The notes beneath the pieces are model-generated. The model ran no database searches. It was given only the letters and a program-made list of their open reading frames with translations, and had not been told where the DNA came from. Below, piece after piece: positions 10,584 to 22,426 of a DNA stretch of 48,422 bases (position 1 is the first letter of the stretch; each line of letters opens with the position of its first letter). This DNA is from Omphalotus guepiniiformis. Its lineage: Eukaryota > Basidiomycota > Agaricomycetes > Agaricales > Omphalotaceae. The translations under genes were made by a program, and so were the position numbers. Location: contig JAQOOI010000034.1 in assembly GCA_028554645.1 (NCBI GenBank), forward strand, positions 1 to 48,422, written 5' to 3'.

Positions 10584-13500
10584 ATGACTCGGAAATCTAG
10601 CTACAGAGCCTTTCTGGCATCCAACTTGAAGGATGAAGCTATTTCATCTGGCCATTCACATCACACCCGTCTTCTCCCCAGTAATAAAGTTTCGTCAATA
10701 TCAAAATTCGAGACTCTCTTGGGAAAGCGTCGACGTCAAGAAGTTGAGGGTGAATCATCCTCTCGAGAATCTATTCGCCTTTCTCCTCCTTCACTCTCTA
10801 CTTCAACCGCGTCGCTCCATCAACTCGTGCCTCAGGCTTCCTGCAGCTCTGCGGTATCTGTACCTGACTATGATCAGCGTATCATGGCTACTGCCGTCTT
10901 AAACAGGGACGATGACCTTCCTGCTCCAAATGCCCTTGGAGAGTCTGATCTGGATGATCTCTTGAAGCAGGCTACGGAAATGGCGGTGAGTATCCTATGT
11001 ACATTTAGGAAACCACCAATTGATTTTATGTCATGGTCGTAAGAGATCAACAGCGTTTCGAGATGAGCAGGACCAGGAGATGCAAGAAACAACTAATATC
11101 TCTCCATCATTCGAATCAATTTTGGTGCCTGGGAAGGATGGATATCTTCACCCCTTTGGAGAATCGCATCTCACGCATATGGCGACAAAACGTCGTTTCG
11201 TAAAAGCAACCTTTGCACAGGAGGATATAAAAAAGTTGGAAAGTAGACTCGGTCAGCTCTCTGATGATTCCAGCGTGTCTACCATTCAGGCAACCCTGCG
11301 TGAAGTCGAGGACACATTACAAAACACCCAAGAATACGCCGCATCGATTCCGCAGTCCGATTTGACAAAGCACATCACCGAAGGGTCTAATAAACACCTT
11401 AACTCCCTGCGCGATGAACTGAGGATTTGGCGTGACAAACACCCTGACACAACGCCACTCAGAATTGATAACAGTGAGTTGTTGTTTCTAATGCTTTTCA
11501 TCCCATGGAGATCATTGACTGCGGTGTGTTCAGGGAAGGCTTTCATGGACCCAGGTGCTCGCCATCAGACTCCCACACTGATTGCGTATTGCATTGCCCT
11601 AGTCAATAGGGTGTTTGAAGGAGCTGCTGAACGCGGTGCTGGCTTTATGCTCAAAGCGCTGAAGCTATTCGGCTTATCTCTGACGTTACTCAACCCGGAT
11701 GGGCCAAATACTTTGCAGACAAACGCAATCTCTGCGATTCCGGAGTCCATCACTACCTTAGAAGAGCGCCTCAATCTTGGTATAACTAGTATTCCTTATG
11801 TGGTCTGTCCGACCTGCAGCTTCACGTACCCACCCAGCTATTCCGCTGAGGGCACGGACCCCATGTATCCTAGCACATGCTCCCACAAAACGACTCCGGC
11901 CAGTGAGCCTTGCGCTACACCACTCATACGGTATGGTAAACCAATCAAAACGTACCATTACTACCCTTTCACCGACTGGTTCGGAAAATTCATAGCACTT
12001 CCTGGTATTGAGAATTGTGGCGATACTTTCTGTGACGATGTTACCCAAAATGCGGATGCTCCGGTGGACAAACGCGATGCTCGGGATGGGAGCTTCATCA
12101 GGGAAATACCTGCGGAAGATGGTACAAAGTTCATTGTCGACCGCGGTGAGGAGGGAAGATGGTTATTCAGACTGCATGGAGATTCCTTTAACATTGAAGG
12201 AAACCGCATCCGTGGTCGTCACAAATCCACAGGTGTAATGGCGTTATTCTGCATCAACCTTCCGCTTCAGATGGCGAACGATCCTGCTTACATCTACATC
12301 CCTGGTATAATTCAAGGCCCGCGGGAGCCTAACAGTAAACAGGCTGCCCACTCTCACTTTTTGAGACCCCTCATCACAGACTTGGAGATCGCCTACCGCC
12401 GTGGGTTGGCGCCCTATGCCACGCACAACACCCATCGTCTTAGCAAGGATTTATCCCCATATGCAAGGACTCATCGAGCGGCACTTGCAAACGATGTTAT
12501 GGACTTCAAAGCTGCACGTCCTTACGCAGGGCTGTTGGATGTAACGTCACATCATTTTTGCTTTATATGCATGTGCTGGCACACAGCACACTTGGGAAGG
12601 ACTGACTATGAAAACTGGAAGCCTGTGGATGATGACTTCTTGAAGCGTGGTGCACACTTATGGAGAGATGCACAGAATGAGAAAGATCGCAAGCTGGTAG
12701 AGCAGGTGTACGGTACTCGTTATTCTGAACTCTGGCGCTTACCCTACTGGCAACCTTCGAAACAACTTGTCGTTGACCCGATGCATACTATCTTCCTGCG
12801 GGTCCAGCAAAACTTTTTCCGCGTAGCTTTGAACCTGGACCAGTCCGAGAAGAACAAGGAAGAGCGAGCTAACTTCGTTGGCTTCTACTATAACTTCACA
12901 TCGCCTCCTCACCCTACAGTTGTCTCCTCTCCAGGATGTGAAGATCAGTCGTCAAAAACCATTCCAGATAGTCTTCAGGATATAATGAAACCCCTGGATT
13001 TGGAAGAGAAACACGACGAGGGCCAGCGGCTCTTGTTAGTGGAGTGGAGCCACCTGTCGTCAGAATCCAAAGAATATCGAAACCAGAGAATGCTATCGCT
13101 CAAGGATGCCATCTGGAACGATGTGCGGGCATTCCAGGATATTTATGATATTCATACAGAGCTTTCTGGACGTACCCCGGAAACGACAGTCGACAGCAAG
13201 GCTATGTGCCGCCGTCTCAAAGCCCGCAAGTGGAACGCGCTCGCGTATGTTTGTAACGACTTGGCGGTCTTACCCCACCAGTATGAGCAGCGGTCGTCTA
13301 TCTCAAAAAAGGATTTGACCAAGGAAGTCATGGCCTGTGCTCTTGTGAAATGGGTAGGTCCTTTGTTGAATTTACAACCAAATGGAGTCACTTACTTGAC
13401 ATAGCGGCATGATTTCGTTGAAGAGCAGCCATTCAAATGGCCTTTTTTTGTACCTAGAAACTCCGCCGCTCCTTCAGTCCCATGGGCCAAACGCCCACTC

Positions 13501-15154
13501 ACATCAGAGCCCACCTTCAGCGGGGATCCTGGCTCACTTGAATGCTATGCCCTTTCTGTTGAAGATCGTGACAAGCTTTTTGCTGCTTTGATTAGCAGAA
13601 TGAATTACCACGCTACCTATGCAATCGGACACATTCATCGGAAATTGCAGCAACCCTTTGTAGATGACATTGACGGGTGTCGTTCACTAAAGAAATATTT
13701 GGAAGGGAAATCAATGGCTGCGTTGATGTACGTTTGCATCGACATTAACCGATTACCAGTTGGAAAATTTCGCAAAGAACAGCTGATTCAGCAATTGATA
13801 TCTTGGGTGAGCTTCTCTTTGCGACAATGATACTCAGAACGACTCACTGAAGGGGTACTAGCGAAGATCAAAGCCCCACGAAAGGATGCTGTGGACGGAC
13901 ATTGATTCCGATGCAATACTTCAACGGGTTCAGAAGGCCATTCGTGACGTCATCACGCCAACCTGGCTCTCCAAACCACCAACAGATGTCGGACTTCCAC
14001 AGGCGGGAACACTGAAGGCGGATCATTGGCGAACTCTGTTTGCTGTATATCTTCCCCTTGCCTTGCTAAGTCTTTGGAAAGTCCAATCACCCATCTCAGT
14101 TGTGGACGATATTTCGGATCAGATGGATTCAGTCCTCGAAACGTCCATGTCACTGACGTGCGCATCCATCATCATGACGAAGAACACCCTAACCTTGAAC
14201 GACCGAGAGTTGTTTCGGCAACTTCTCAGAGCGCACGTCCTCGGCTTGCAAAAGAACTTCCCCGGATTTTTACAACCATCCCATCATCTGGCTTTTCATA
14301 TCTATGATTGTATGGAATCTTTCAGCACCGTTCGAAATTGGTGGGCTTTTGCTTTTGAACGGCTGATAGGGAAACTACAAAGGATACCGACAAATCACGT
14401 AATAGGTCGGTACCTCTTCCCCATGTCTATCGTCGTGCTGAAATTGGTCGTTATAGGGAAAGTAGAAAGAACAATTTTGCATGCCTTCAACAAGGGTGCC
14501 TCTTTCCGTCAATGGCTGTTACGAACGGACTGCCCTCCACTATTGCGACATTGCCAGAAGCTTCTAGACAAGGCCTACGCCTACGACTCTCATGTGGCCA
14601 CCTTCACTTCCAACGCAAGTGAAGATTTGAATATCCATGATGAAAAAATATCCACACCTTTCCCCCCTGAGCTTCGCCGCCTTCTCCATACCGATGCAGG
14701 CGGTTGCTATTCGCGTATACCAGCCCCCCGCGGCTTCTATACAACCGCAAGCTCAAAAGAGGCTGCGAACAGCTACGTGTGCTTCAGATCTGATAATCAG
14801 CACATGAAAGAGTGGTGTGGCGGTCAAATTCAACATATCTATGAAGATGATGGGCACATTCGCATGGCAATCAAGCGTAGCAAAGTGCTAGCTGGGACGA
14901 CGACGGATCCTTTCAAGTCCTTTTGGGCTAATGGTTTTCAGGCAAAGATGGTTTCGTCGTCTTTCTCAGATACACTAGAAATCGTGAATCTCGAGAACAT
15001 TGTTGCCCACACGACTAGGTGGGAGGTGTGCCCAGGCATTGCAGTGCTTCTCAATCTCTCCCGAGTAGGCTTTGTTTACTTTCCTACTGTTTCTGAAATT
15101 CATAAGAAATATTTAGGACTAGTGAAGCGGGCGGGTTTCGCGTTTGCTGCTTAG
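10584..15154 (+). CDS. CACTA/EnSpm-type DNA transposase (tnp2 family), apparently intact
   Basis: Exons joined by short introns (10986-11043, about 11472-11532, 13354 to about 13404, about 13807-13861, about 14405-14459) give one continuous protein of about 1,440 residues. A Ser-rich N-terminus is followed by a Cys-rich segment (YVVCPTCSFTYPP, then CSHK) that looks zinc-binding. Next is the core tnp2 block, with GVMALFCINLPLQ, YIYIPGIIQGPREP and HFLRPLITDLE, and then YSELWRLPYWQPSKQLVVDP followed by MHTIFL. The C-terminal exons carry HHLAFHIYDCMESF and RNWWAFAFERLIGKLQ. These blocks and their order are those of basidiomycete transposases of the Transposase_21/tnp2 family. I found no internal stop. 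Matching terminal inverted repeats were not identified, so element borders are unknown. The longest exon, ending near 13353, supplies most of the core. Confidence 0.82.
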
Positions 15155-15366
15155 TGGTTGCACTTCCCTTCTGGCCTCACACTCTAGATATGTATCTGTG
15201 ATATGTCTCATTTCAGACAATATTTTACACTTCACGCTATCTTATCTTTAAGTAAACAAATTCATTCTTTAGCGCTATACACTGTACATTGGGTAGGTGA
15301 AAATATATGTCGAAGTTTGGGATGAAAGTTTAAAGGCTGAGGCTGAGGAGAGGTGTCAGTAATCTT

Positions 15367-16343
15367 TCAGCCAACGAAGTACTTCGGGGCATACCTTGGA
15401 ATGAGAAGTTTGGCATCTGTGCCGGCTGCAAGCTCCGTCCATGGGACACGGCCTGCTCTCATATCCTCCAGGTACTCCGGACGATAGTAACTGGAAGGAA
15501 GCTTGGACGGGGGATGGCGCATGTCTTGTAGCTCGTTGTGATTCTCATTGCTGATGTCGTAAATTCTTCGAAGACGCCTCCTCCCAGCACCTTTAAACAC
15601 ACCCTCATCCTCAACCCGAATATCGTCCACTTGCTGAAAAAGCATTCGAAAAGCCGGGTGACGAAATCTCATTGGTCTGATGTACTTGACTGGCTCGTCA
15701 TCATCGAACCCATCCTCTTCATCAGACATACCATCAACAGTGAGCTTTTCGATACATTCCAGCACACGTGCCCAGATGCTCAAACTCTCCTCGTCACCAT
15801 TGTCTCTGAAGAAGCCTATCATGATGGTGCAAATCTGTTGACGCCGTTCGAACTTCTGACGTGCGACCACGGTGAATTAGGTCCTCTGGGTAGCAAATGA
15901 TGACTCACAAAGCGCAATTCTCGCCTGTTCTTATTACGGGCCTTCTTTCCAGCACGATTGGCCGTGGTGGCTGACACAAACTCCAGCAGATCAGACTTCT
16001 TTGCTGCCTGAATCTCCAAAAAGATTCGATACAGACGTTCCTTGAACAGGCTTTGCCAATCCACGGAGAGAACCGGAACCTGCGAGCCAAAGCGCATCTC
16101 TGCATCCTTCGCTAATTCCATTGCTAATGCTTGATTCCATGCAGACTGCCGCATTTCGACAGCGGAACTAGCACAAGTATCCAACCGCATTCTACTCGAG
16201 TCCGGTCCGAATCTCAAAGGGTCCTGCTCAAATAACGCCAGCCTTTCAGCGGTGACTGGCTCCAGTTTCGCAATCTCTTGCACCTCCTTTACTTGAAAGC
16301 ATTGCTGAAGGGTGCCGCGAGCTGTCCTCTGCGCGCGTAGCAT
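15367..16343 (-). CDS. GMSDEE-family hypothetical protein (short paralogue)
   Basis: Two exons (16343-15909 and 15855-15367) with a 53 bp intron encode about 307 residues; the frame closes exactly. The N-terminal half is helical and charged. The C-terminal half has the family landmark GMSDEEDGFDDDEPVKYIRP, then RHPAFRMLFQQVD, RRRLRRIYDIS, a Pro-rich link and SSYYRPEYLEDM. The same C-terminal block ends the large coiled-coil gene 6 kb away (RHPSFRELFQMVD). The family is common in Agaricomycetes and its function is unknown to me. The gene faces the transposase tail-to-tail, 212 bp apart. Confidence 0.75.
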
Positions 16344-16736
16344 GAGTCTCGTTTCACCTGTCTTGGCTCAGCACGTACGTTGATACGGTTTCGGTCCATG
16401 CCTTTAGCATTGATATATATGTGAGCTGTTCACTAATTCAGAAACAAAAACAAAGAATTGACCACCCACGTACTTTGGAGTCTTGCCTGTACGATGCGTA
16501 CGAGAAGGCGACAAAGATTAGACATCGTGTCGAAGTGGGCAGTTTTTCCGCTCACGTGCAGCCTCGGGGAAATAGTCACACCAGAGTCACACCAACGCGC
16601 ACACAAGTTCTGCCAGTGCGTGCCAAACGTTATACATTAATTGTCAAGGAATAGTTGATAGTACAAGCAATACAATAGGTACGAGTTACAATGAAGACGA
16701 AGAATTATCAAATTGTAGTTGGAAAAGTCGATGCGC
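16344..16736. other. Intergenic, no gene seen
   Basis: About 390 bp between two minus-strand genes. It contains short frames only and should hold the promoter of the GMSDEE paralogue. Confidence 0.5.
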
Positions 16737-17315
16737 TTAAACCTGCATCTTGGAGGGGAAGTGATGTTTGGATCGGATGGGATGGAGACGTTTCATGAAT
16801 CTGAAAACATGTCAGTTGAGGTGAGGTGGTTTTCTGAGTCAACGTACCGCTGCACGGCCAAATCTGCAATGCGTTCCTCAGCCTTGCCGCGTAAGTTTCT
16901 GATGTTCACCTCCTTGCCACAGGCGACAAGGAGGATATCTCCTTCAGCGCGGACCTGCGCTAACTCTTCGATTGCCTGGTTGGCGGGGAGCATCTTGTGC
17001 CGTTTGAAGAAGACCCGGAATTTGTAGGGAGTCCTGCGATGGACGATGGAGACCGTGCAGTCATGCACGTAAGGCTGTATTTTTGGATCATCAATCAGAT
17101 CCGTCGCCATAACATAGCGGGACGTGGGGGAATCGTTTTGACGATACCACACGGGGACAGCCTCGGGACGAAGTTTCCCCGTACGGTAGATCCGTCCTCG
17201 TACGGATTTCGAGGTTGTCTAGAAGGGGCGGAGTCAGATGCCAGTTCTTTGTGAAAACTAGTGACCATGTGCTTACTTTTGCCGTGACAGCGCAAGGAGT
17301 TTGGTACATTCCCAT
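16737..17315 (-). CDS. Small conserved hypothetical protein
   Basis: Three exons spliced by eye give about 155 residues from the ATG at 17315 (MGMYQTPCAVTAK) to the TAA at 16737-16739 (end FPSKMQV). Conserved-looking core: YVHDCTVSIVHRRTPYKF, LPANQAIEELA and VACGKEVNIRNLRGKAEERI, then IADLAVQR. This pattern, a short alpha/beta protein with an N-(I/M)-R-G-like turn, resembles small unnamed basidiomycete proteins. The ATG directly follows TATTTCAG, so it may be the first codon after a 5'-UTR intron, or a short upstream coding exon may exist. No catalytic motif recognised. Confidence 0.55.
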
Positions 17316-17557
17316 CTGAAATAGAGGACGCAAGGAAGAACGAGGGGAAGAATGTTCAAGGATGTCCGCAAGTTCTGTCCTCTAGGCTTGACTAGCTATA
17401 TATTATATCCGCCCCTTTGACGATTGCAGCCGGCGCCCTTTGTTCCCTTCACCTGTACAAGTACTCTTTCTCATGCACTTGTCTTCATGTCTTCGATGAA
17501 AGGATCCTTTGCCTTTGTGGGGTTGCTATCAACTGCGCAAAGGAGCGCGACATTGGG

Positions 17558-17588
17558 CGACACAGGGCGACACAGGGCGACACAGGGG
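17558..17588. repeat. Short tandem repeat GGGCGACACA
   Basis: Three copies of the 10-mer GGGCGACACA, in the 5' flank of the plus-strand gene beginning at 17741. Confidence 0.85.
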
Positions 17589-17740
17589 ATACAAGGCGAA
17601 GTGATATATAAGCTGCATATTCACCTAAGAAGGACGGCAGGCACTTGCTACTCACGTGGTCTCTAATTTTGGCCAGCCTTCGCCTTCACTTCTTTCATTG
17701 CCACTGCCAGCAATTATAGTTCTCAAGTATCAAACAAAAT

Positions 17741-18969
17741 ATGCGAAGGCGACAGGAGTTTGTAGAGGACGACAATAAAACGGATAGCGACAAAGTCGTA
17801 CGAATATTTCCTGTTCTTTCATTTCCACAACTCATGCTGGAATAGAAAGTGCGATTGGTGTCGCACGCCAGTGCTGAGATACGGCACCAGGATGCCGTCA
17901 ATATCCATCTGCGTGAAGAAGTAAGCAAACTTAGGGATGAAGTGGAAGAACTTAACAAAGAACTGGACGTTCTACAGGTGAGATTATCGCCTCGAAATTC
18001 ACTGGTGCTGACAAGTTGGCGGTATAGGACTGTGAGTCGGCCAAAGCTTCGGAAGTCGGGGACAAATGTACCGAACTTTGGCGTTCTCTTCGCAAGAAGG
18101 ATCTAGAGGTCGGCGAACTTCAGAATCGTATCTCTGAACTAGAAGAAGAGTTGAATCACCGTATCTCTGAACTAGAAATTTTGAATGCTCCCAAGGTTCC
18201 ACGTTCCTTCTTTTTGCCTGTATCGCGCTTACCGGCTATGCTTAGGGAGGTTCTAACAACATCGGCGTGCAGGCGACCTCGGTAGCCCAAGCAGGTGATA
18301 CTCCCTCTGTGCAACGCGAAGGATTGCAGGATGGAGACAATACCGACGTGTGTCTGATTCTGCTTTCGCATGTATGAACAGACTTACCGTTAGATTCAGT
18401 TTGCAGGTGATTTTGAGAACGAGGCTCTGGCCCTCATGAACTTACCATCCAACTCTGATATGCGAATTCCGTACCCTTCCGACGTCCCTTCCGACGCTGC
18501 GGCGGACTGGTTTATCGCTGCGTTCAACTACCTTAATATTGATTTGGGACAAGAGTACAACCTCCTATTGACAAGGTGGATTGCTTTTGAACGCGCGCAG
18601 GGATGGAAAAATCCACGATCTGGACTTCCCCCAGCGGGAAGGCCACAACATCTCACCAAGTGGATCAACACTGGGCGATATAATCGCGCGAATAACGACC
18701 CCAAGCTGAATGCAAACCTCATCATTAGTTTCTCGCAGGAGGTAGAAACCTGGTGGACGTCCATCTCCCACAAGCCTGGGCAAAGTTGGAAAACTTTAAC
18801 TAAAGGGGGAAAGAATGGTTGGTTTGGCCTACTCGTGTGTTTGAAGTGGTGGGGTTCTGCGTTGCCGCTTGTGCACTTGGAAAGCATGAATAAGTGGCTT
18901 GCAGTGCTAAAAGAGATTTCGAAGCAGTTAGATGAGCTGACCAACCATGTTACCAGAACACAACATTAG
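17741..18969 (+). CDS. Coiled-coil protein with C-terminal Trp-rich basidiomycete domain
   Basis: The ATG at 17741 (MRRRQEFVEDDNK) starts a small exon. Splicing adds a coiled coil (REEVSKLRDEVEELNKELD; ELQNRISELEEELNHRISEL), a short acidic linker and a final exon. The last part (about 165 residues) has a repeated aromatic pattern: LLLTRWIAFERAQGWKN, GLPPAGRPQHLTKWINTGR, VETWWTSI, GQSWKTLTKG, NGWFGLLVCLKWWGSA, NKWLAVL. This W...FE...G / WI...R / WW pattern is a widespread Agaricomycete hypothetical domain. At 18396-18402 the acceptor that keeps frame is GATTCAG, 7 bp upstream of the more obvious TTTGCAG. Ends at TAG 18967-18969, tail-to-tail with the next gene. Confidence 0.68.
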
Positions 18970-19166
18970 TCTAGTTCTGCGGGCAATTTAAACCCGTTCT
19001 TTTCTTTTTGTTAGTTTTGAGCTCTGCCAAAAACACATTTGATGACCAATAAGAGAATGGGAAGAACGGCGCCGATATTTTGAAAGATTACGTACCCGGA
19101 AGGCGTAACATTCGAAGCAGAACATTCACTGTAAAAACAAAAAGATACAATATTATTCATTTGGAG

Positions 19167-21256
19167 CTATAGCGACAGCGGGGGACTACGAGGCAAGGTT
19201 GCATATCGACCAAAAACATCAAAAAAAGCTTGTGCATAATGCTGCGCCAAAGCTTTCTCCTGCTGCTCAAAAATATCTTGAATAACAGACAGCGGTCCTT
19301 GTAGTGTTTCGGGGAGAGGCACTGACCAGCTGGCCATAACATCTCGGAGATGCTCAAGAGACACAGAGCGGTAGCACCATTCAGGGGAAGAAAGGCCAAG
19401 AGGTGATTTGTCTATCTCAACTTTCGTCAGAGAGTCTTCCGGAAAAATGTGTGTCAATAGCCTTGAATGTTCCAATTCCAGTCGCTGGATATCGTCAGCA
19501 CAAGAACCTTCTGGTGGCTTCAGCGAAAAGAGCTGTGCATCAAGACGAAATAGTTCACTCCGGAAGTGAAGCTCACAAAGCTCCCAGAAAAGTTGTTGGC
19601 GCAGGATAAGGGAAGGAGTTTCTGACTGCGTAGGAGGAATCAACTCGAGTTCGATGCCCTGCAGACTGAAGCATTTTCCCAGAATATCTTTCGCAGTGTT
19701 GAAGCCTGCTTGTGACTGAGTGCTCCTCCCTCCCTCTTTTGCCACAGCAAGCCCTAAAATGTTTCGCCACTCCTGAGGTCGACGATCTTTATCCTCGGTG
19801 AATGGTGATTGCGCACGAAACACTAACGCATCTCGAAGATGTTGCCATTGAGCAAAGTAGAACGCTTGACGGGTCGAATTTGCATTCGTGAACAGAGATG
19901 GAGGGGGGAAAAAGTACGTATGACGGATTGGACGCTGTGAAGCGAATCGATTGGAATTGACATCTACTTGAAAGTTTGCAGCTGACCAAGCTGGAATGGC
20001 GGGGGGTACAAAGTCTCCAACAAGATCCTGAAATGAACATTTGGGCTTGTCTAAGAATGAAGTCAGGAAAATACAAAAAAGGTATGGGCAAGGAACACAC
20101 TTTGGTTTGAAAGTCTGAGATGGCCGCTAGGAAACTGGCGGTGTCGGTTTGAGCTCTGAGCTGACGTGTTGCGAGAGGGGCCGATGGTAACTTTGGCAGC
20201 AGCGCTGACCGTAAGAAAGGGGCTGACGGTAGCTGTAGTGTCTTTTGAAGCGGCTGCGACAGTGACGGAAGACCGTTCATGTGAAGTCTTGAGATACGAC
20301 ACGGGCTCGTGAATATACGACAGGAATCGAGCATAGAATGTATATGCCGCATTCCACTGACTTGGGTCATCAGGGTGTCCAACAAATATATCTCCAAATG
20401 CAATACTTGAAGCTCGGAATGGTGGAGGGGACTCGAGGTCGCATTGTCTAAGAACAATTTGGCCTTTGAAGCTGGTAATGGGCCGGATGAGATAGATAGG
20501 GACTCGAGCAAGCCAAAACATTTCCACCACGTCAACACGGTCTGTGAACGCGCCCATTACTCTGATACGTAGTCTTGCCGGTAAGACAGGTGCGTTTCCG
20601 TTCAGGATAGGCTGATAGACTTGCATGTACCGGAGCGCGGCTGCCAGGTCAAGCCAAATATGTTGAAGACCGGCCACTGTGACGCGGATTGAGATAAGGT
20701 CACTTCGAGGTTGTCGCAACCGGTCTCTAAAGGCCTCGAGGCGAGCGATGCGTAGTCTGACAAATGCAGCAAAGCCAGAAGAGGTAGGATTCTCTAGATA
20801 GGTGTTTGCCTCCCGCACGATAAAGTTCACTGCTTCTTCAAATCGAGCGAAAAGAGGGTGTTTGAGATCGCCGATGCCGCTGAGCGCAGAATTTCCAGCC
20901 CATTCTATGTCGTTGTCAAGTACGTTTTCCCAAATGCATAGGTGGTTTATATACGGATGCTCAGGTTCAGATTCAAGGCAAGGCCGAAGGGGGATGACGG
21001 CGAAATGAGGGTATGCATCTTGATAGTACTGAGGCCAAAGTGTGTAATCATGATCTCCCAGTCGTCCGTCTTCGATGAGCTGTACAGCATTATTAGAGGG
21101 AGGCGCAGGTAGATATTTCGAATGAATAAGACTGGTTATATAGTAGTCTCCAGAAAGTGCACCAACAACACCGTCCTCCGCTGTCAGTCGGACTTGGCTA
21201 CGCTCTGCCGCGGTTTCAGGTGCATTTTGAGTTAGATTCAAGGAGTAGGCAGACAT
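19167..21256 (-). CDS. Large conserved hypothetical protein, two exons
   Basis: Exon 1 runs from ATG 21256 (MSAYSLNLTQNAPE) to near 20119. An intron of about 70 bp (GTGTGTTCC to CATTCTTAG) leads to exon 2, which continues in frame to the TAG at 19167. The total is about 670 residues. Landmarks: RFEEAVNFIVREANTYL, LPARLRIRVMGAFTDRVD, PIYLIRP, then at the start of exon 2 CSFQDLVGDFVPPAIPAW, FPPPSLF, FYFAQWQHLRDALVFRA and RPQEWRNILG. The FQD(L/V)...VPPA.PAW and QEWR.ILG blocks are typical of an abundant Agaricomycete protein family, often found among repeats, with no known activity. A triple-hairpin repeat starts 27 bp upstream of the ATG. Confidence 0.72.
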
Positions 21257-21282
21257 ATTGTGAAGCCCAACCCTACAGTCTG

Positions 21283-21371
21283 GACGAATCGGAAGACACC
21301 GAGTCCTCGCGAATTTCAGAGCAGTCCAACACCAAGTCAGACAGGATTCAACGAAAACACCAAGTTTTCGT
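21283..21371 (+). repeat. Triple-hairpin repeat, copy 4
   Basis: GGAAGACACCGAGTCCTC, AACACCAAGTCAG and CGAAAACACCAAGTTTTCG. In the third hairpin both arms have changed together (GAAGAC to GAAAAC, paired with GTTTTC), which keeps the stem. The outer end GACGAATCGG is 27 bp upstream of the gene starting at 21256. Confidence 0.85.
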
Positions 21372-22426
21372 TACGCTCCGCGGGTGATGGTTAGAGAGAA
21401 ACGGCTGACAATGAGAGGAATGAGTGAGTTCAACTCTGGTAAGCGGTTCAACTTCAGCTTTAGCGCCAGCGTGTGAAACCGACGTCTCAACCTCGCGTGC
21501 CTAGTCTCTTGGATTCACGTATTGTATCACTTTCTCTCACTGTCCCACAAAATAAGGTCGTGTATCAGAAAAATGAATAGAAATATTGTACCATAAAATC
21601 AAGTACATGATAGATTAAAGAAAATATTGACCAGTAATTCTAACTTGTTTTACCTATACAATAACGATCCCCAATGTGCCCAAGTGTATAGTGTATTTAG
21701 CATACATTTTAACATTTAATTACCACGCCCTGCACTGCGATTTGTGTGGAATACTACTAGTCGAGGATGAGGGGTTGGGGTTGAATGCTAGGGCGGAGAT
21801 TACTATGCCTGAAACCGATGATATGAGTTAAGGTATGAACGACTGGGAGAAGTGTAAGTAGTTTTTTCTCTCTAAAGTACGCCCCAGCCCGTCTATGTGG
21901 TCGTTTCTTTGCCAATTCCTCTTACGAGCCGTGCTTAGTTTATTGGCCTTATTTGATACTCGTGGCCAAACCCAGACTGATCTCGTTGTATTTTGCTATC
22001 TAGTTTGGTGGCCTGCCTAAAGTTTTTGTCTGCCTGTCATACGAATGCCACCAGTCCACACTTTTTAGGGGAGGATGAAATACAGAGAAAACCCTTGCGT
22101 CAGCTAACCTCGTTGCGCATTGTATTGGAGGCATACGACATTGAAATTTTGTTAAAAAACTAGTTGCACTTCTCACGTAGGAACTTCCTTCAAACCATTG
22201 GTTGGAAAGTGCAGAGTGAAAACTAGGGGGAGACACGATCGTGACGAGAATGTAGGCTGGCGGGTTAACATCGGCTCTAACGTTGTCTGCCTTGCGTTTC
22301 CAGCAGTAAGCCTTGCAAAAATAAAACGATTCTCATATCCCGGGTCGCGCTTTCGTGCGGCCGCCAAACTGAATACTCTACATTACTTGTCGGTGCGATA
22401 AGTAAATACGTGTCAAAGGGAAACCA
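21372..22426. other. Intergenic region with one relic repeat
   Basis: About 1 kb. 21640-21790 is a diverged match to 34240-34335 (family R5). Otherwise AT-rich with no supported frame. Confidence 0.5.
21640..21790 (+). repeat. Dispersed non-coding repeat R5, copy a
   Basis: Shares with 34240-34335 the ordered landmarks CCCAAGTGTATA, ATACATTT, AATT(C/A)ACCAC, CCCTGC, TGCGATT(C/T)GTG and ATACTACTAGT(G/C)GAGGAT. Confidence 0.6.

Noticed and set aside
11286..12435. Several minus-strand frames of 60-96 codons
   Set aside because: All are shadows of the transposase coding exons.
10234..15366. Triple-hairpin copy 3 as the terminal repeat of the CACTA element
   Set aside because: No partner copy follows the transposase within 6 kb, and the same repeat lies upstream of unrelated genes.
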